From the NCBI RefSeq assembly GCF_003627795.1, contig NZ_CP032685.1:310001-374000 (forward strand): a stretch of 64,000 nucleotides of DNA, written 5' to 3'. The position numbers were made by a program, and so were the translations under genes. Shown here in pieces: positions 8,990 to 18,154 of this stretch. The stretch comes from Rhizobium sp. CCGE531. GTDB taxonomy: Bacteria; Pseudomonadota; Alphaproteobacteria; Rhizobiales; Rhizobiaceae. Numbering within the stretch: position 1 is the stretch's first letter; each line of letters opens with the position of its first letter. The notes under the pieces were generated by a model, which was not told the origin of the DNA, did not search any database, and was given only the letters and a program-made list of their open reading frames with translations.

Positions 8990-9511
8990 TTATTGGCGCC
9001 GCAGGTTGATTTCGCTGGTAACGACGGTTTTGCCTGAGGTCAGATCCTTGTCGATGGTCCTCAGCGTCAGCTGGTTGCTGCCCTGCCTGCGGATGGTCAT
9101 ATTGGCATCCCGATCGCCATTGACGAGGCGTGCCCAGTGCACTGCCAGATTGATGACATCGCTCTGCCTGCTGCCCGATAGCTGCGACGTCGCGCCGGAC
9201 GGGCCGGTATAGGTGCCGGAATACCGGGTTCCCCGGGCCGCGAGCTGGGCCGAAATCGCGCGGTTGATGACGAGAAGGCCGCGGCAGTTCCCCTTCATCG
9301 AAATCGAAGTGCCCGGTGCGCTGATGTTGAATCTGCAGGCGACATTGATGGGCGGGCTGCCGATCTTTCGAAGCACCTTGCCGCTCCCCGTCCAGCTGCC
9401 GTTCAACGGTTTCAGAAATCCGCTTTCGTCCGCGGTCGCGGGAGTTGCGACATAGAGCCCGGTAAGGATTGCGAGAAGGCATGCCTGTCGGCGCGTGATG
9501 ATACGGCGCAT
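8990..9511 (-). CDS. Exported conserved hypothetical protein
   Basis: A 173-residue protein with an N-terminal signal peptide (MRRIITRRQACLLAILTGLYVATPATA, cleavage near residue 27). The mature part looks like a small beta-barrel lipocalin-like domain: LNGSWTGSGKVL, a central CRFNISAPG and CRG pair of cysteines, and the closing NMTIRRQGSNQLTLRTIDKD. That fold is inferred only from alternating hydrophobic strands and the opening GxWxG. I chose the ATG at 9511, which starts the signal peptide and has AAAAGG upstream. It is probably periplasmic. Neighbours give no functional clue. Confidence 0.7.
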   Translation of the reverse strand: MRRIITRRQACLLAILTGLYVATPATADESGFLKPLNGSWTGSGKVLRKIGSPPINVACRFNISAPGTSISMKGNCRGLLVINRAISAQLAARGTRYSGTYTGPSGATSQLSGSRQSDVINLAVHWARLVNGDRDANMTIRRQGSNQLTLRTIDKDLTSGKTVVTSEINLRRQ

Positions 9512-9574
9512 GGTGATAACCTTTTCACGGGAATTGACGGAGACGCCGCAAAGATATCGACGGTTCCGCCGCAA

Positions 9575-10606
9575 TCACAGCCAATTGATACGCTTCAGCA
9601 CGTAAAGGGTAACGACGGAGGTGACGGCGACCAAAGCGACGATGATGACGAACGCCCAGGTGTCGTTGACGCCCGGAATGCCGCCGACATTCATGCCGAA
9701 AAGGCCGGCGACGACACTCGGGGGCAGGAGGAGGGCGGCAAGTGCTGCAAGCCGGTTTGAATTGCGAGCGATGCGCTCGCTGATAACGGTGGAAAGGTCG
9801 TCGTGCAGAATACTTGTCCGGTCGCGGATCGCGTCGAGATATTCGATGCAGCGCATCAGCTTGTCGATGACCTCGCGCATTCGGAGTTTGTCGCGATCGG
9901 TGAGCCAGGGAGCGTCGTCGTGTTCGATGCGATTGAGGGCGTCGCGTTGCGGCGAGAGATAACGTCGTAGCTGCACGGCGCGCCTGCGAAGCAGTTTCAG
10001 GCGCTCGCGGACCTCGGCGGCTTCGCCATGGAAGATCAGCTCATCCAGCTCGTCCACTTCCTCGTCCATCTGATCGAGCACGGGTTCGAGATCCCTCACG
10101 AGCTTGTCGCTGACGAGCGCGAGCAGCTCGCCGGTGCGCTTCGGCCCCTTGCCCTTTCCCAGCGCCTGGCGAATATCGCGAAGAGCGGTGATATAATGTC
10201 CGCTGTCACGAAGCGTCACGACACGGTTCTCATCCACCCAGGCATGAATGGGCACGAGATCCAGTTCCTCGGCCACTTCCTCGACGTCCTGAGGCGGCGC
10301 GGCACATACGCCGCGAAGGATGATCAGTAGGCCGTCGTCAACCGGCTCCACGCGCGGGCGGGATTCGTCTTCCAGCAGGGCATCGGCGACGAGCGGATCG
10401 AAGCCGCCACTGCTGATGATCCATGCTGCCGCGGCATCATGATTGCGCTCGAGATGGACCCAAAGGACGCCATCCGTCGGCTTCCAGCTCTGCAGGCCGG
10501 CTGCGCCGATCTCGCGACAGCCACCATTGCCGTCGAGAAGAACCGCGAAACGTATGCCGGGCTCGACGCCGTAGCTGAGTTGAACCTTCTGCCCTGCGAC
10601 CTCCAT
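9575..10606 (-). CDS. zntB: CorA-family zinc transporter ZntB
   Basis: A 343-residue inner-membrane metal transporter. The long N-terminal part is cytosolic. Two transmembrane helices sit at the C-terminus (about 285-340), separated by the signature GMNVGGIPGVND, the ZntB form of the CorA GxN loop. The family forms pentamers that move Zn2+ (efflux or proton-coupled uptake, debated). The helical stalk region (residues about 150-260) is rich in charged residues as expected. It lies downstream of nasA on the same strand with a 137-bp gap and is probably independent of the nitrate operon. Confidence 0.9.
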   Translation of the reverse strand: MEVAGQKVQLSYGVEPGIRFAVLLDGNGGCREIGAAGLQSWKPTDGVLWVHLERNHDAAAAWIISSGGFDPLVADALLEDESRPRVEPVDDGLLIILRGVCAAPPQDVEEVAEELDLVPIHAWVDENRVVTLRDSGHYITALRDIRQALGKGKGPKRTGELLALVSDKLVRDLEPVLDQMDEEVDELDELIFHGEAAEVRERLKLLRRRAVQLRRYLSPQRDALNRIEHDDAPWLTDRDKLRMREVIDKLMRCIEYLDAIRDRTSILHDDLSTVISERIARNSNRLAALAALLLPPSVVAGLFGMNVGGIPGVNDTWAFVIIVALVAVTSVVTLYVLKRINWL

Positions 10607-10743
10607 CCGCTCCCATCCTCCCCCGAGTATAAAAAGAAAGCGAAATCATGCGTCTGATTTTGTAATTCTAGCACCGCGCGGCTTGTGGCGGAACTGGTGA
10701 CTACGACGATTGATCGCGTTCGCGGGCTCTTAAAGCATGGCAA

Positions 10744-13401
10744 TTACTCGGCTGCCGCGGCAAGACAGCCGTCTATGATGGTGCGGATCTCGGCGCGACA
10801 GGAGCCGCAATTGGTTCCGGCATTGAGCTCCTTGCCGACGGCTTCCACGCTATGGCAACCGCCGCGAATGGCCGCGACGATCTGATTGACGCCGACACTG
10901 AAGCAGGAACAGACCGTCGCGCCGGCGTCGATGGTATCGGGTCCGGGCCGGCCGGCGATCAGCGCAAATCGCTTGCCGAGATTGCCATGCGATGCCGAAA
11001 GCTGGGCGATTGCCCAGTTTCGGGCCACCGCGACGGGCTGCCGCGCGACGAAGAGAGCCGCAAGCAGCCGCTCGCCATCGAAGAAGGCAAGGCGCAGGTC
11101 GCCGGAGGCTTGATCGGCATAGCCGAGTGGCTCCAGATCGGCGGGTATGTCGAATGTCGAGCGGCACCAGCCGATCCAGTCGTCAGGCGCCAAATCGAAT
11201 CCAAGTTCCGTCCGCCAGCCGCCATCGGCCTTGGCAAGCGCCCAATAGGCGCTGTCGAGGTCGCGCGGCTTTGCTGCGGAGACTGCGAAACAATAATGCG
11301 ACGCCTGGAAGCGGCGGGCGCGGACGGCGACATTCTTCGAGGCCGGCTGGCCGGAAACCGGATCCGTGACGGGGGCGACCACGGCGTCGATGCGGGCTTT
11401 GGCGGCAAAGCTGTCATTCCAATGCATCGGCACGAACAGGCTGCCGCGTGCCTGCCGCTCCGTCAACAAGGCGCGGACGATCACCTTGCCATGCGGGCTT
11501 TCGATCTCGACCAGGCCGGCTTCCGTAACCCCGATCTCGATCGCGTCACGCGGATGGATCTCGGCAAAGGGCTCGGCAATATGGGCCGAGAGGCGGGCGC
11601 TTTTGCCGGTACGCGTCATCGTGTGCCAGTGATCGCGAACGCGTCCGGTATTGAGTGTCAGGGGGAAGCGGCTGTCGGTTCGATCGCTCGCCGGCGGCTC
11701 TATGGCGACGAAGCGCGCCTTGCGATCGGAATGATAAAACCCGCCATCCGCAAAGAAGCGCGTCACCCTCGGTGCTGTTCCGGCAGGCTGCGGCCACTGG
11801 AAGGGTGGGAGTGCGTCATAATCCTCGGTTGCGATCGCTTCATGAGCGCCGATGTCGAAATCGCGGCTGCCCTGGTTTTCAAAACCGGAGAGGCTCGCAT
11901 GCTCGGCGAAAATCTCGGCACTCGTCCGAAAGGAGAAGGCCGTGGAAAATTCCATGCGGCGACCAACTTCGGCCATTTGCCACCAGTCTGGTCTGGCCTC
12001 GCCCGGCGCTACCAGAAACTGCCGCTGCCTGGAGATTCGGCGTTCGGAATTGGTGACGGTGCCGTCCTTTTCGCCCCAGCCGAGCGAAGGCAAAAGCACA
12101 TGCGCATGCCGCGTCGTATCCGTTTCGCGCAGGACGTCGGAGACGACGACGAAGGGACAGGCCTTGATGGCAGCCTCGACGGCATCGGCGTCCGGCATGG
12201 AGACGACCGGGTTCGTCGCCATGATCCAAAGCGCCTTGATGTGGCCGTCCGCGACGGCGCGAAACATGTCGACCGCCTTCAATCCCGGCTTGGCGGCAAT
12301 TCGAGGTGCTTGCCAGAAGCGCTGCACCCGGTCGCGATCCCCGGCGCTCTCGATCGCCATGTGGGCGGCGAGCATGTTGGCGAGGCCGCCGACCTCGCGG
12401 CCGCCCATGGCGTTCGGCTGACCGGTCAGCGAGAATGGTCCCATGCCCGGCCGGCCGATACGGCCGGTGGCGAGATGGCAATTGATGATGGCGTTGACCT
12501 TATCGGTGCCAGATGAGGATTGGTTGACGCCCTGGCTGTAGCAGGTAACGGTCTTCTCGGTCGCTGCAAACAGCCGGTAGAATTCGCGAAGCTGCATGGC
12601 GGGCAGGCCGGTCAGGTCAAGCACGCGGCTGAAAGACAGCGAACTGGCGGCGGCGAAAGCCTCGGCAAAGTCGCTTGTATGTTCGGCGATGTAGTTCTGG
12701 TCGATGGTATTGCTTGCGATCAGATGTTCGAAAAGGCCTAGAAAAAGGGCAACGTCGCCATCCGGCCGGATCGCCAGATGCAGGTCGGCGATGTCGCAGG
12801 TCATGGTCCGGCGCGGGTCGATGACGACGATCTTCATCGTCGGCCGCGCCGCCTTCGCGGCCGCCAGCCGCTGATAGATGACTGGATGGCACCAGGCGAG
12901 ATTGGAGCCGGTGAGGACGACAAGGTCGGCAAGCTCGATATCTTCGTAGGTGCCAGGCACCGTGTCCGAGCCGAAAGCGCGGCGATGACCGGCAACCGAG
13001 GATGACATGCAGAGCCGTGAGTTCGTATCGATATTGCCCGAGCCGATGAAACCCTTCATCAGCTTGTTGGCAACATAATAATCCTCGGTCAGCAACTGCC
13101 CGGAGACGTAGAAGGCAACCGCATCAGGCCCATGCTCGGCAATCGTTTCGCTGAAGCGTTTCGCGACCAGATCAAGCGCGTCGTCCCAGCTTGCCCTTTG
13201 GCCGGCAATTTCCGGACGGAGCAGGCGGCCGTCGAGGTCAATCGTTTCGGCAAGGGCAGAGCCCTTCGAGCACAGGCGCCCGAAGTTGGAGGGGTGGTCG
13301 GGATCGCCTTTGACGGAGACCTTGCCGTCTTCGTCGACCCTGGCGATGACGCCGCATCCGACGCCGCAATAGGGACAGGTGGTTTTGGTTTCAGCGGACA
13401 T
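10744..13401 (-). CDS. nasA: Assimilatory nitrate reductase, catalytic subunit
   Basis: An 885-residue cytosolic molybdopterin enzyme reducing nitrate to nitrite. The N-terminal [4Fe-4S] motif is CPYCGVGCG, with Cys9, Cys12, Cys16 and Cys44. The bis-MGD-binding body follows, with CMSSSVAGHRRAFGSDTVPG and the C-terminal molydopterin dinucleotide domain (LTLNTGRVRDHWHTMTRTGK). Residues about 826-885 add a BFD-like [2Fe-2S] domain (CSCFSVGV and GTNCGSC). That places it with the single-chain NasA forms of Klebsiella type. No separate NADH-dependent NasB reductase is encoded nearby, so electrons may enter through this domain. It is the last gene of the nitrate operon, after a 219-bp gap carrying palindromic repeats. 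Confidence 0.95.
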   Translation of the reverse strand: MSAETKTTCPYCGVGCGVIARVDEDGKVSVKGDPDHPSNFGRLCSKGSALAETIDLDGRLLRPEIAGQRASWDDALDLVAKRFSETIAEHGPDAVAFYVSGQLLTEDYYVANKLMKGFIGSGNIDTNSRLCMSSSVAGHRRAFGSDTVPGTYEDIELADLVVLTGSNLAWCHPVIYQRLAAAKAARPTMKIVVIDPRRTMTCDIADLHLAIRPDGDVALFLGLFEHLIASNTIDQNYIAEHTSDFAEAFAAASSLSFSRVLDLTGLPAMQLREFYRLFAATEKTVTCYSQGVNQSSSGTDKVNAIINCHLATGRIGRPGMGPFSLTGQPNAMGGREVGGLANMLAAHMAIESAGDRDRVQRFWQAPRIAAKPGLKAVDMFRAVADGHIKALWIMATNPVVSMPDADAVEAAIKACPFVVVSDVLRETDTTRHAHVLLPSLGWGEKDGTVTNSERRISRQRQFLVAPGEARPDWWQMAEVGRRMEFSTAFSFRTSAEIFAEHASLSGFENQGSRDFDIGAHEAIATEDYDALPPFQWPQPAGTAPRVTRFFADGGFYHSDRKARFVAIEPPASDRTDSRFPLTLNTGRVRDHWHTMTRTGKSARLSAHIAEPFAEIHPRDAIEIGVTEAGLVEIESPHGKVIVRALLTERQARGSLFVPMHWNDSFAAKARIDAVVAPVTDPVSGQPASKNVAVRARRFQASHYCFAVSAAKPRDLDSAYWALAKADGGWRTELGFDLAPDDWIGWCRSTFDIPADLEPLGYADQASGDLRLAFFDGERLLAALFVARQPVAVARNWAIAQLSASHGNLGKRFALIAGRPGPDTIDAGATVCSCFSVGVNQIVAAIRGGCHSVEAVGKELNAGTNCGSCRAEIRTIIDGCLAAAAE

Positions 13402-13436
13402 GGAGTGTGTCCACGAAGCTCAAAGGATGTGGCGAA

Positions 13437-13598
13437 ACACCCCCCTCTGTCAGCTTTGCTGACATCTCCCCCACAAGGGGGGAGATTGGTCGGAGCAAGA
13501 GGCTGCCTCCATCAAACCAAAGCGAAGAATTTGGCGATACTGGCTCCATATGATCTCCCCCCTTGTGGGGGAGATGTCCCGAAGGGACAGAGGGGGGT
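13437..13598. repeat. Paired inverted intergenic palindromes (RIME-like) between nirD and nasA
   Basis: A unit of about 50 bp with the core CTCCCCCACAAGGGGGGAG and a small GTCAGC/GCTGAC hairpin occurs at 13437-13487. A closely related copy lies in reverse orientation at 13552-13598, where the small hairpin is GTCCC/GGGAC. Each copy is itself palindromic, and the two can pair with each other across 64 bp. From memory this resembles the Rhizobium intergenic mosaic elements (RIME). The pair lies within the nitrate operon transcript. Confidence 0.75.
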
Positions 13599-13620
13599 AT
13601 CTTTCTGCGCGTCGTCATCC

Positions 13621-13950
13621 TCACTCCGCCGCCATCATCAGGCTTTCGAGCGCGATGAAGAGGGCGCCGTCCTCGTTGCGGACCGGAATGGTCCGCACCT
13701 CACCCTGGTCGGCCCCAAGTGCCTTGCCGGTTTCGAGCGAGATCACCCAGTTGTGCAGCGGGCAGGTTACGGCCGTACCGTGAACGATGCCCTGGGAGAG
13801 CGGGCCGCCTTTGTGCGGGCAGTGATCCTCGATGGCGAAGACCTCGTTTTCGGCAGTGCGGAACACGGCAATCTTGCCCTGCGGGGTTTTCACGCAACGG
13901 GCGCCGCGCAGAGGAATGTCCGAAATATCGCCAATTTCAACCCAATTCAT
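13621..13950 (-). CDS. nirD: Nitrite reductase small subunit (Rieske-type)
   Basis: A 109-residue NirD subunit of the cytosolic NADH-dependent nitrite reductase. It keeps the Rieske-like fold, with DHCPHKGGPLSQG and TCPLHNW supplying the Cys-His pairs (CPH and CPLH) of a [2Fe-2S] site. I chose the ATG at 13950 (MNWVEIGD); a longer frame exists upstream but overlaps the end of nirB in another frame and reads as low-complexity. It starts 10 bp after nirB's stop, so it is translated with it from one message. Confidence 0.93.
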   Translation of the reverse strand: MNWVEIGDISDIPLRGARCVKTPQGKIAVFRTAENEVFAIEDHCPHKGGPLSQGIVHGTAVTCPLHNWVISLETGKALGADQGEVRTIPVRNEDGALFIALESLMMAAE

Positions 13951-13960
13951 GTCGATCTCC

Positions 13961-16411
13961 TCACTCGGCGGCCTGCGGGAAGCCGACTGTCGCCATCGGC
14001 TTGAACTCGTGCTTATCCTTGCCGGAGACGCGTTCCGACCAGGGGTCGACCTGCGCGAATTTCTGGCTGAAGACGAAGCGCTCGTAATAGGCCTTGCGCT
14101 TTTCGGCATCCCCCATGATCTGGCGGCGGATCTCGTCGAGGCCGATGCGCTTGGCCCATTTGTAGATGCGTTCGAGATAGCGGCCCTGTTCCCGGTACAT
14201 CTGCGTCAGCGCCACGATATGCTCCAGCGCCTCGTCCTCGGTCTTGACGAGGCCGAGCACTTCCGTGCCCTTGATGTCGAGACCGGCAGCGCCGGCGAAA
14301 TGGATTTCGAAGCCGCTGTCGACGCAGATGACGCCGATGTCCTTGCAGGTTGCTTCGGCACAATTTCGCGGACAGCCGGAGACTGCCATCTTGAGTTTTG
14401 CCGGCGTCCACGAACCCCACATGAATTTCTCGATGCGGATGCCGAGGCCGGTGGAATCCTGCGTGCCGAAGCGGCACCAGTCGGAGCCGACGCAGGTCTT
14501 CACCGTGCGCAGGCCCTTGGCGTAGGCCTGGCCGGAGATGAAACCGGCCTTGCCGAGGTCGGCCCAGACGGCGGGCAGGTCCTCCTTCTGGATGCCGAGC
14601 AGATCGATGCGCTGGCCGCCGGTGACCTTCACCATCGGAATTTCGAACTTGTCGACCACATCGGCGATGGCGCGCAGTTCGCCGGAATTGGTGACGCCGC
14701 CCCACATGCGCGGCACCACGGAATAGGTACCATCCTTCTGGATGTTGGCATGCACGCGTTCATTGATGAAGCGCGACTGGTAGTCGTCGGCATATTCGTC
14801 CGGCCAGTCGCAGACGAGGTAATAGTTCAGCGCCGGACGGCATTTCGCGCAGCCGCAGGATGTCTTCCATTCAAGCTCCTGCATGACGGCAGGAATGGTC
14901 TTCAAGCCCTTGGCCTTGATGAGGCGGCGCACGTCGTCATGGCCAAGCTCGGTGCAGGTGCACATCGGCTGGACGGCGGCGGGGTTGTAGCTGTCGCCAA
15001 GCGTGATCGTCATCAGCTGTTCGACAAGGCCGGTGCAGGAGCCGCAGGAGGCGGATGCCTTCGTGTGGGCGCGCACGTCGTCGAGCGAAGTCAGGCCCTT
15101 TGCTGATATGGTCGAAGTGATCTTGCCCTTGCAGACGCCGTTGCAGCCACAGATTTCCGCGTCATCCGGCAAGGCTGCAACGGCCGCCATAGGGTCCAGC
15201 GGCGACCCTCCCTGATAGGCCTGGCCGAAGATCAAGGTTTCGCGCATCTCGGAGATGTCGGTCGCCTTCTTCTTCAAATCGTTGAACCAGGCGCCGTCGG
15301 CCGTCTCTCCGTAGAGCACGGTGCCGATGATCTTGTTGTCCTTCAGCACCAGGCGCTTGTAGACGCCGGCCGCCGCGTCGCGCAGGACGATCTCCTCGCG
15401 GTCGTCGCCATCGGCGAAGTCGCCGAGCGAAAACAGATCGATGCCCGTGACCTTCAGCTTCGTCGGTGTGTCCGAGTGCACGAAACCGGCGGCGGCATCG
15501 CCAGCAAGATGCGAGGCGGCCACACGTGCCATCTCGTAAAGCGGGGCGACCAGGCCATAGACCATGCCGCCGACCTCGGCGCATTCGCCGAGCGCCATGA
15601 TGCTGCCGTCCGAGGTCTGCATGCCGTCGTCGACGACGATGCCGCGGTTGACGGCGATGCCTGCCTCCTTGGCAAGGCCGACATTGGGACGGATGCCGAC
15701 GGCCATGACGATGAGGGTGGCGGGGATCACGCGGCCATCGTCCAGTTCGATCCCCTCGACCTTGCCGTCACCGACGATCGCCTTGGTGTTGGCCTTGGTG
15801 ATGACCTTGATGCCGCGCTCCTCGACGGCTTTTTGCAGGAGGTAGCCGGCGGCCGGGTCGAGCTGGCGTTCCATCAGTGTCGGCTGGACATGGAGAACGG
15901 TGACATCCATACCACGCAGACTGAGGCCGGCGGCCGCTTCGAGGCCGAGCAGGCCGCCGCCGATGACAACAGCCTTTTCGCGCGATTGCGCGGCAAGCAG
16001 CATCGCCTGCACGTCATCGAGGTCGCGATAGGTGATGACCCCGCGCAGTTCCTTGCCCGGAACCGGAATGATGAAGGGGACGGAGCCGGTCGCGATGACA
16101 AGCTTGTCGTAGCTCTCGGTCACGCCATGATCGGAGGTGACCGTCTTTGCCGCCCGGTCGATGGCGACGATCTTGTGCCCCTTGTAGAGGGTGATGCCAT
16201 GCTTGATGTACCAGCCGTCGCCGTGGATGATGATCTGCTCGTAGTCCTTTTCGCCTGACAGCACCGGCGACAGCATGATGCGATCGTAATTGACGCGCGG
16301 CTCGGCGTTGAAGATCGTGACCTGATAGTGATCAGGCGCCTTTTCCAAAAGATGCTCCAGCATGCGCCCTGGCGCCATGCCGTTGCCGATGATGACGAGT
16401 TTCTGGGTCAT
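13961..16411 (-). CDS. nirB: Nitrite reductase [NAD(P)H] large subunit
   Basis: An 816-residue enzyme reducing nitrite to ammonium. Order of parts: FAD/NAD(P)H pyridine-disulphide reductase domain (residues 1 to about 310, opening LVIIGNGMAPGRMLE), BFD-like [2Fe-2S] segments (CGCNGVCKG and SCGSCTGLV around 420-470), and the sulfite/nitrite reductase domains. The sirohaem/[4Fe-4S] cysteines are seen in VGSDWCRFGTQDS and SGCPRNCAEATCKDIG. The length is normal. It lies 4 bp after the transporter ATPase gene, so uptake and reduction are coupled in one operon. No sirohaem synthase gene lies in the window. Confidence 0.96.
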   Translation of the reverse strand: MTQKLVIIGNGMAPGRMLEHLLEKAPDHYQVTIFNAEPRVNYDRIMLSPVLSGEKDYEQIIIHGDGWYIKHGITLYKGHKIVAIDRAAKTVTSDHGVTESYDKLVIATGSVPFIIPVPGKELRGVITYRDLDDVQAMLLAAQSREKAVVIGGGLLGLEAAAGLSLRGMDVTVLHVQPTLMERQLDPAAGYLLQKAVEERGIKVITKANTKAIVGDGKVEGIELDDGRVIPATLIVMAVGIRPNVGLAKEAGIAVNRGIVVDDGMQTSDGSIMALGECAEVGGMVYGLVAPLYEMARVAASHLAGDAAAGFVHSDTPTKLKVTGIDLFSLGDFADGDDREEIVLRDAAAGVYKRLVLKDNKIIGTVLYGETADGAWFNDLKKKATDISEMRETLIFGQAYQGGSPLDPMAAVAALPDDAEICGCNGVCKGKITSTISAKGLTSLDDVRAHTKASASCGSCTGLVEQLMTITLGDSYNPAAVQPMCTCTELGHDDVRRLIKAKGLKTIPAVMQELEWKTSCGCAKCRPALNYYLVCDWPDEYADDYQSRFINERVHANIQKDGTYSVVPRMWGGVTNSGELRAIADVVDKFEIPMVKVTGGQRIDLLGIQKEDLPAVWADLGKAGFISGQAYAKGLRTVKTCVGSDWCRFGTQDSTGLGIRIEKFMWGSWTPAKLKMAVSGCPRNCAEATCKDIGVICVDSGFEIHFAGAAGLDIKGTEVLGLVKTEDEALEHIVALTQMYREQGRYLERIYKWAKRIGLDEIRRQIMGDAEKRKAYYERFVFSQKFAQVDPWSERVSGKDKHEFKPMATVGFPQAAE

Positions 16412-16415
16412 GATA

Positions 16416-17213
16416 TCACTCCGCGGCTTCCACGAAGCGGTGACGTTCGTAGAGGAACTTCAGCACGGCCTCGCGGCATTTGAGGTAGGTCCTGTCGGAA
16501 GCAAGCTCGATGCGGCTGCGCGGCCGCGGGATCGGCACTTCGAGGATATCGCCGATATGGGCGGCTGGGCCGTTGGTCATCATGACGATGCGGTCGGACA
16601 ACAGCACGGCCTCGTCGACGTCATGGGTGATCATCACCATGGTGCTGCCGAGGCGGGCATGGATTTCCATCACCGCGTCCTGAAGATGGGCGCGGGTGAG
16701 CGCGTCCAACGCCCCGAAGGGCTCGTCGAGCAGCAGGATCTTCGGCTGCATGGCGAGTGCCCGGGCAATGCCGACGCGCTGCTTCATGCCGCCGGAGATT
16801 TCCGAGGGGCGCTTGTCCCTGGCATGGGCCATCTGCACGAGATCGAGATTGCGCATGACCCACTCATGACGCTCGGCCTTGCTCTTCGTGCCGCGAAACA
16901 CCTTCGAGACGGCGAGATTGACGTTCTCGTAGACGCTGAGCCAGGGCAGCAGGCTATGGTTCTGGAAGACCACGGCCCGATCCGGACCGGGCGCATTGAC
17001 CTCGCGGTTTTCAAGCAGCACCGCTCCGGCGGAGACGGGCGTGAGCCCGGCAATGAGGTTCAGCAGGGTGGACTTGCCGCAGCCGGAATGGCCGATGATC
17101 GACACGAATTCGCCCTTGTCGATGACGAGTTCGATGCCCTTCAGCACTTCGGCACGCTGGCCGCCGCGGTCGAAATACTTGTCGATATGATCGAGCTTCA
17201 GATAGGCGCTCAT
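16416..17213 (-). CDS. nrtD: Nitrate ABC transporter, ATP-binding subunit
   Basis: A 265-residue ABC ATPase of the nitrate/sulfonate/taurine group. Walker A GHSGCGKST (41-49), Q-loop VVFQNHSLLPW, signature SGGMKQRV (140-147), Walker B ILLLDEP (159-165) and the switch His (MITHDVDEA) are all intact. The C-terminal part, RPRSRIELASDRTYLKCREAVLKFL, is typical of NrtD/NasD. It energises nitrate uptake with the adjacent permease and binding protein, and lies 10 bp after the permease gene. Confidence 0.93.
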   Translation of the reverse strand: MSAYLKLDHIDKYFDRGGQRAEVLKGIELVIDKGEFVSIIGHSGCGKSTLLNLIAGLTPVSAGAVLLENREVNAPGPDRAVVFQNHSLLPWLSVYENVNLAVSKVFRGTKSKAERHEWVMRNLDLVQMAHARDKRPSEISGGMKQRVGIARALAMQPKILLLDEPFGALDALTRAHLQDAVMEIHARLGSTMVMITHDVDEAVLLSDRIVMMTNGPAAHIGDILEVPIPRPRSRIELASDRTYLKCREAVLKFLYERHRFVEAAE

Positions 17214-17223
17214 CCTGTTCTCC

Positions 17224-18120
17224 TTAGTTGCTCGTCATGCCACGGGTCACGACGGCACCGAGGCCGGCGACCAAACGGTCGAGGACAAAGCCGGTGACGC
17301 CGATATAGGCGAGGGCGACGATGATGTCGGGCAGGCGCGAGGAGTTCCACGCGTCCCAGATGAAGAAGCCGATGCCGACGCCGCCGGTCAGCATTTCAGC
17401 GGCAACGATCGCAAGCCAGGAGAGTCCAGCGCCGATGCGCAGCCCGGTAAAGATGTAAGGGGCGGCGGCCGGCACCATGATGCGGAAGAAGAATTCGATC
17501 TGGTTCAGCCGCAGCACCTTGGCGACGTTGCGATAATCCTGCGGAATGTTGCGAACGCCGACTGCGGTATTGATGATGACCGGCCAGATCGAGGTGATGA
17601 AGATCACGAAGATGGCGGAAGGGTTGGAATTCTGGAAGGCGGCGAGCGACAGCGGCAGCCATGCAAGCGGCGGCACGGTGCGCAGCACCTGGAAGATCGG
17701 GTCGAGGCCACGCATCGCCCAGACCGATTGCCCGATCACCGCACCGACCAGCACGCCGGCGACTGCCGCTAAGCCGAAGCCATAGGCGACGCGCTGCAGC
17801 GAGACGAGCACGCGCCAGGCAAGCCCGATATCCTGCGACCCATTGTAGAAGAAGGGATAGACGATGAGGTCGTAGCTTTCCTGCCAGACCTGCGAAGGCG
17901 GCGGCAGGCTGGCGCCTGGCTGGTCGCAAAGCAGCTGCCAGACGCCGAGCAGAAGCACGAGCACCACGAGGGGCGGCAGGACGCTGCGCAGGATCGAGGC
18001 TGCGATGCGGCCGGGATCGATGCGGCGGGCGGGGCGGGCCGCCAATGTCACGACATGGCTCTTTGCGGGAGCGGGCGCTTGCGCAACGGCGGCTTGCTGT
18101 TTGCGGGCGGTTACGGACAT
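17224..18120 (-). CDS. nrtB: Nitrate ABC transporter, permease
   Basis: A 298-residue permease with a cytosolic N-terminal tail and about six transmembrane helices. The EAA-type loop is seen in NVAKVLRLNQIEFFFRIMVPAAAPYIFTGLRIGAGLSW. It is NrtB-like (NasE). I chose the ATG at 18120 (MSVTARKQQ): the longer frame upstream overlaps nrtA's end and is not family-like. It forms the membrane channel for nitrate with the neighbouring ATPase and binding protein. Confidence 0.92.
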   Translation of the reverse strand: MSVTARKQQAAVAQAPAPAKSHVVTLAARPARRIDPGRIAASILRSVLPPLVVLVLLLGVWQLLCDQPGASLPPPSQVWQESYDLIVYPFFYNGSQDIGLAWRVLVSLQRVAYGFGLAAVAGVLVGAVIGQSVWAMRGLDPIFQVLRTVPPLAWLPLSLAAFQNSNPSAIFVIFITSIWPVIINTAVGVRNIPQDYRNVAKVLRLNQIEFFFRIMVPAAAPYIFTGLRIGAGLSWLAIVAAEMLTGGVGIGFFIWDAWNSSRLPDIIVALAYIGVTGFVLDRLVAGLGAVVTRGMTSN

Positions 18121-18154
18121 TGAACGAATCCTTTTTGGAAGAGAGTGCCGAACA

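Noticed and set aside
13832..15106. Plus-strand open frame opposite nirB/nirD
   Set aside because: It is a shadow of the nitrite reductase genes with no recognisable domain.
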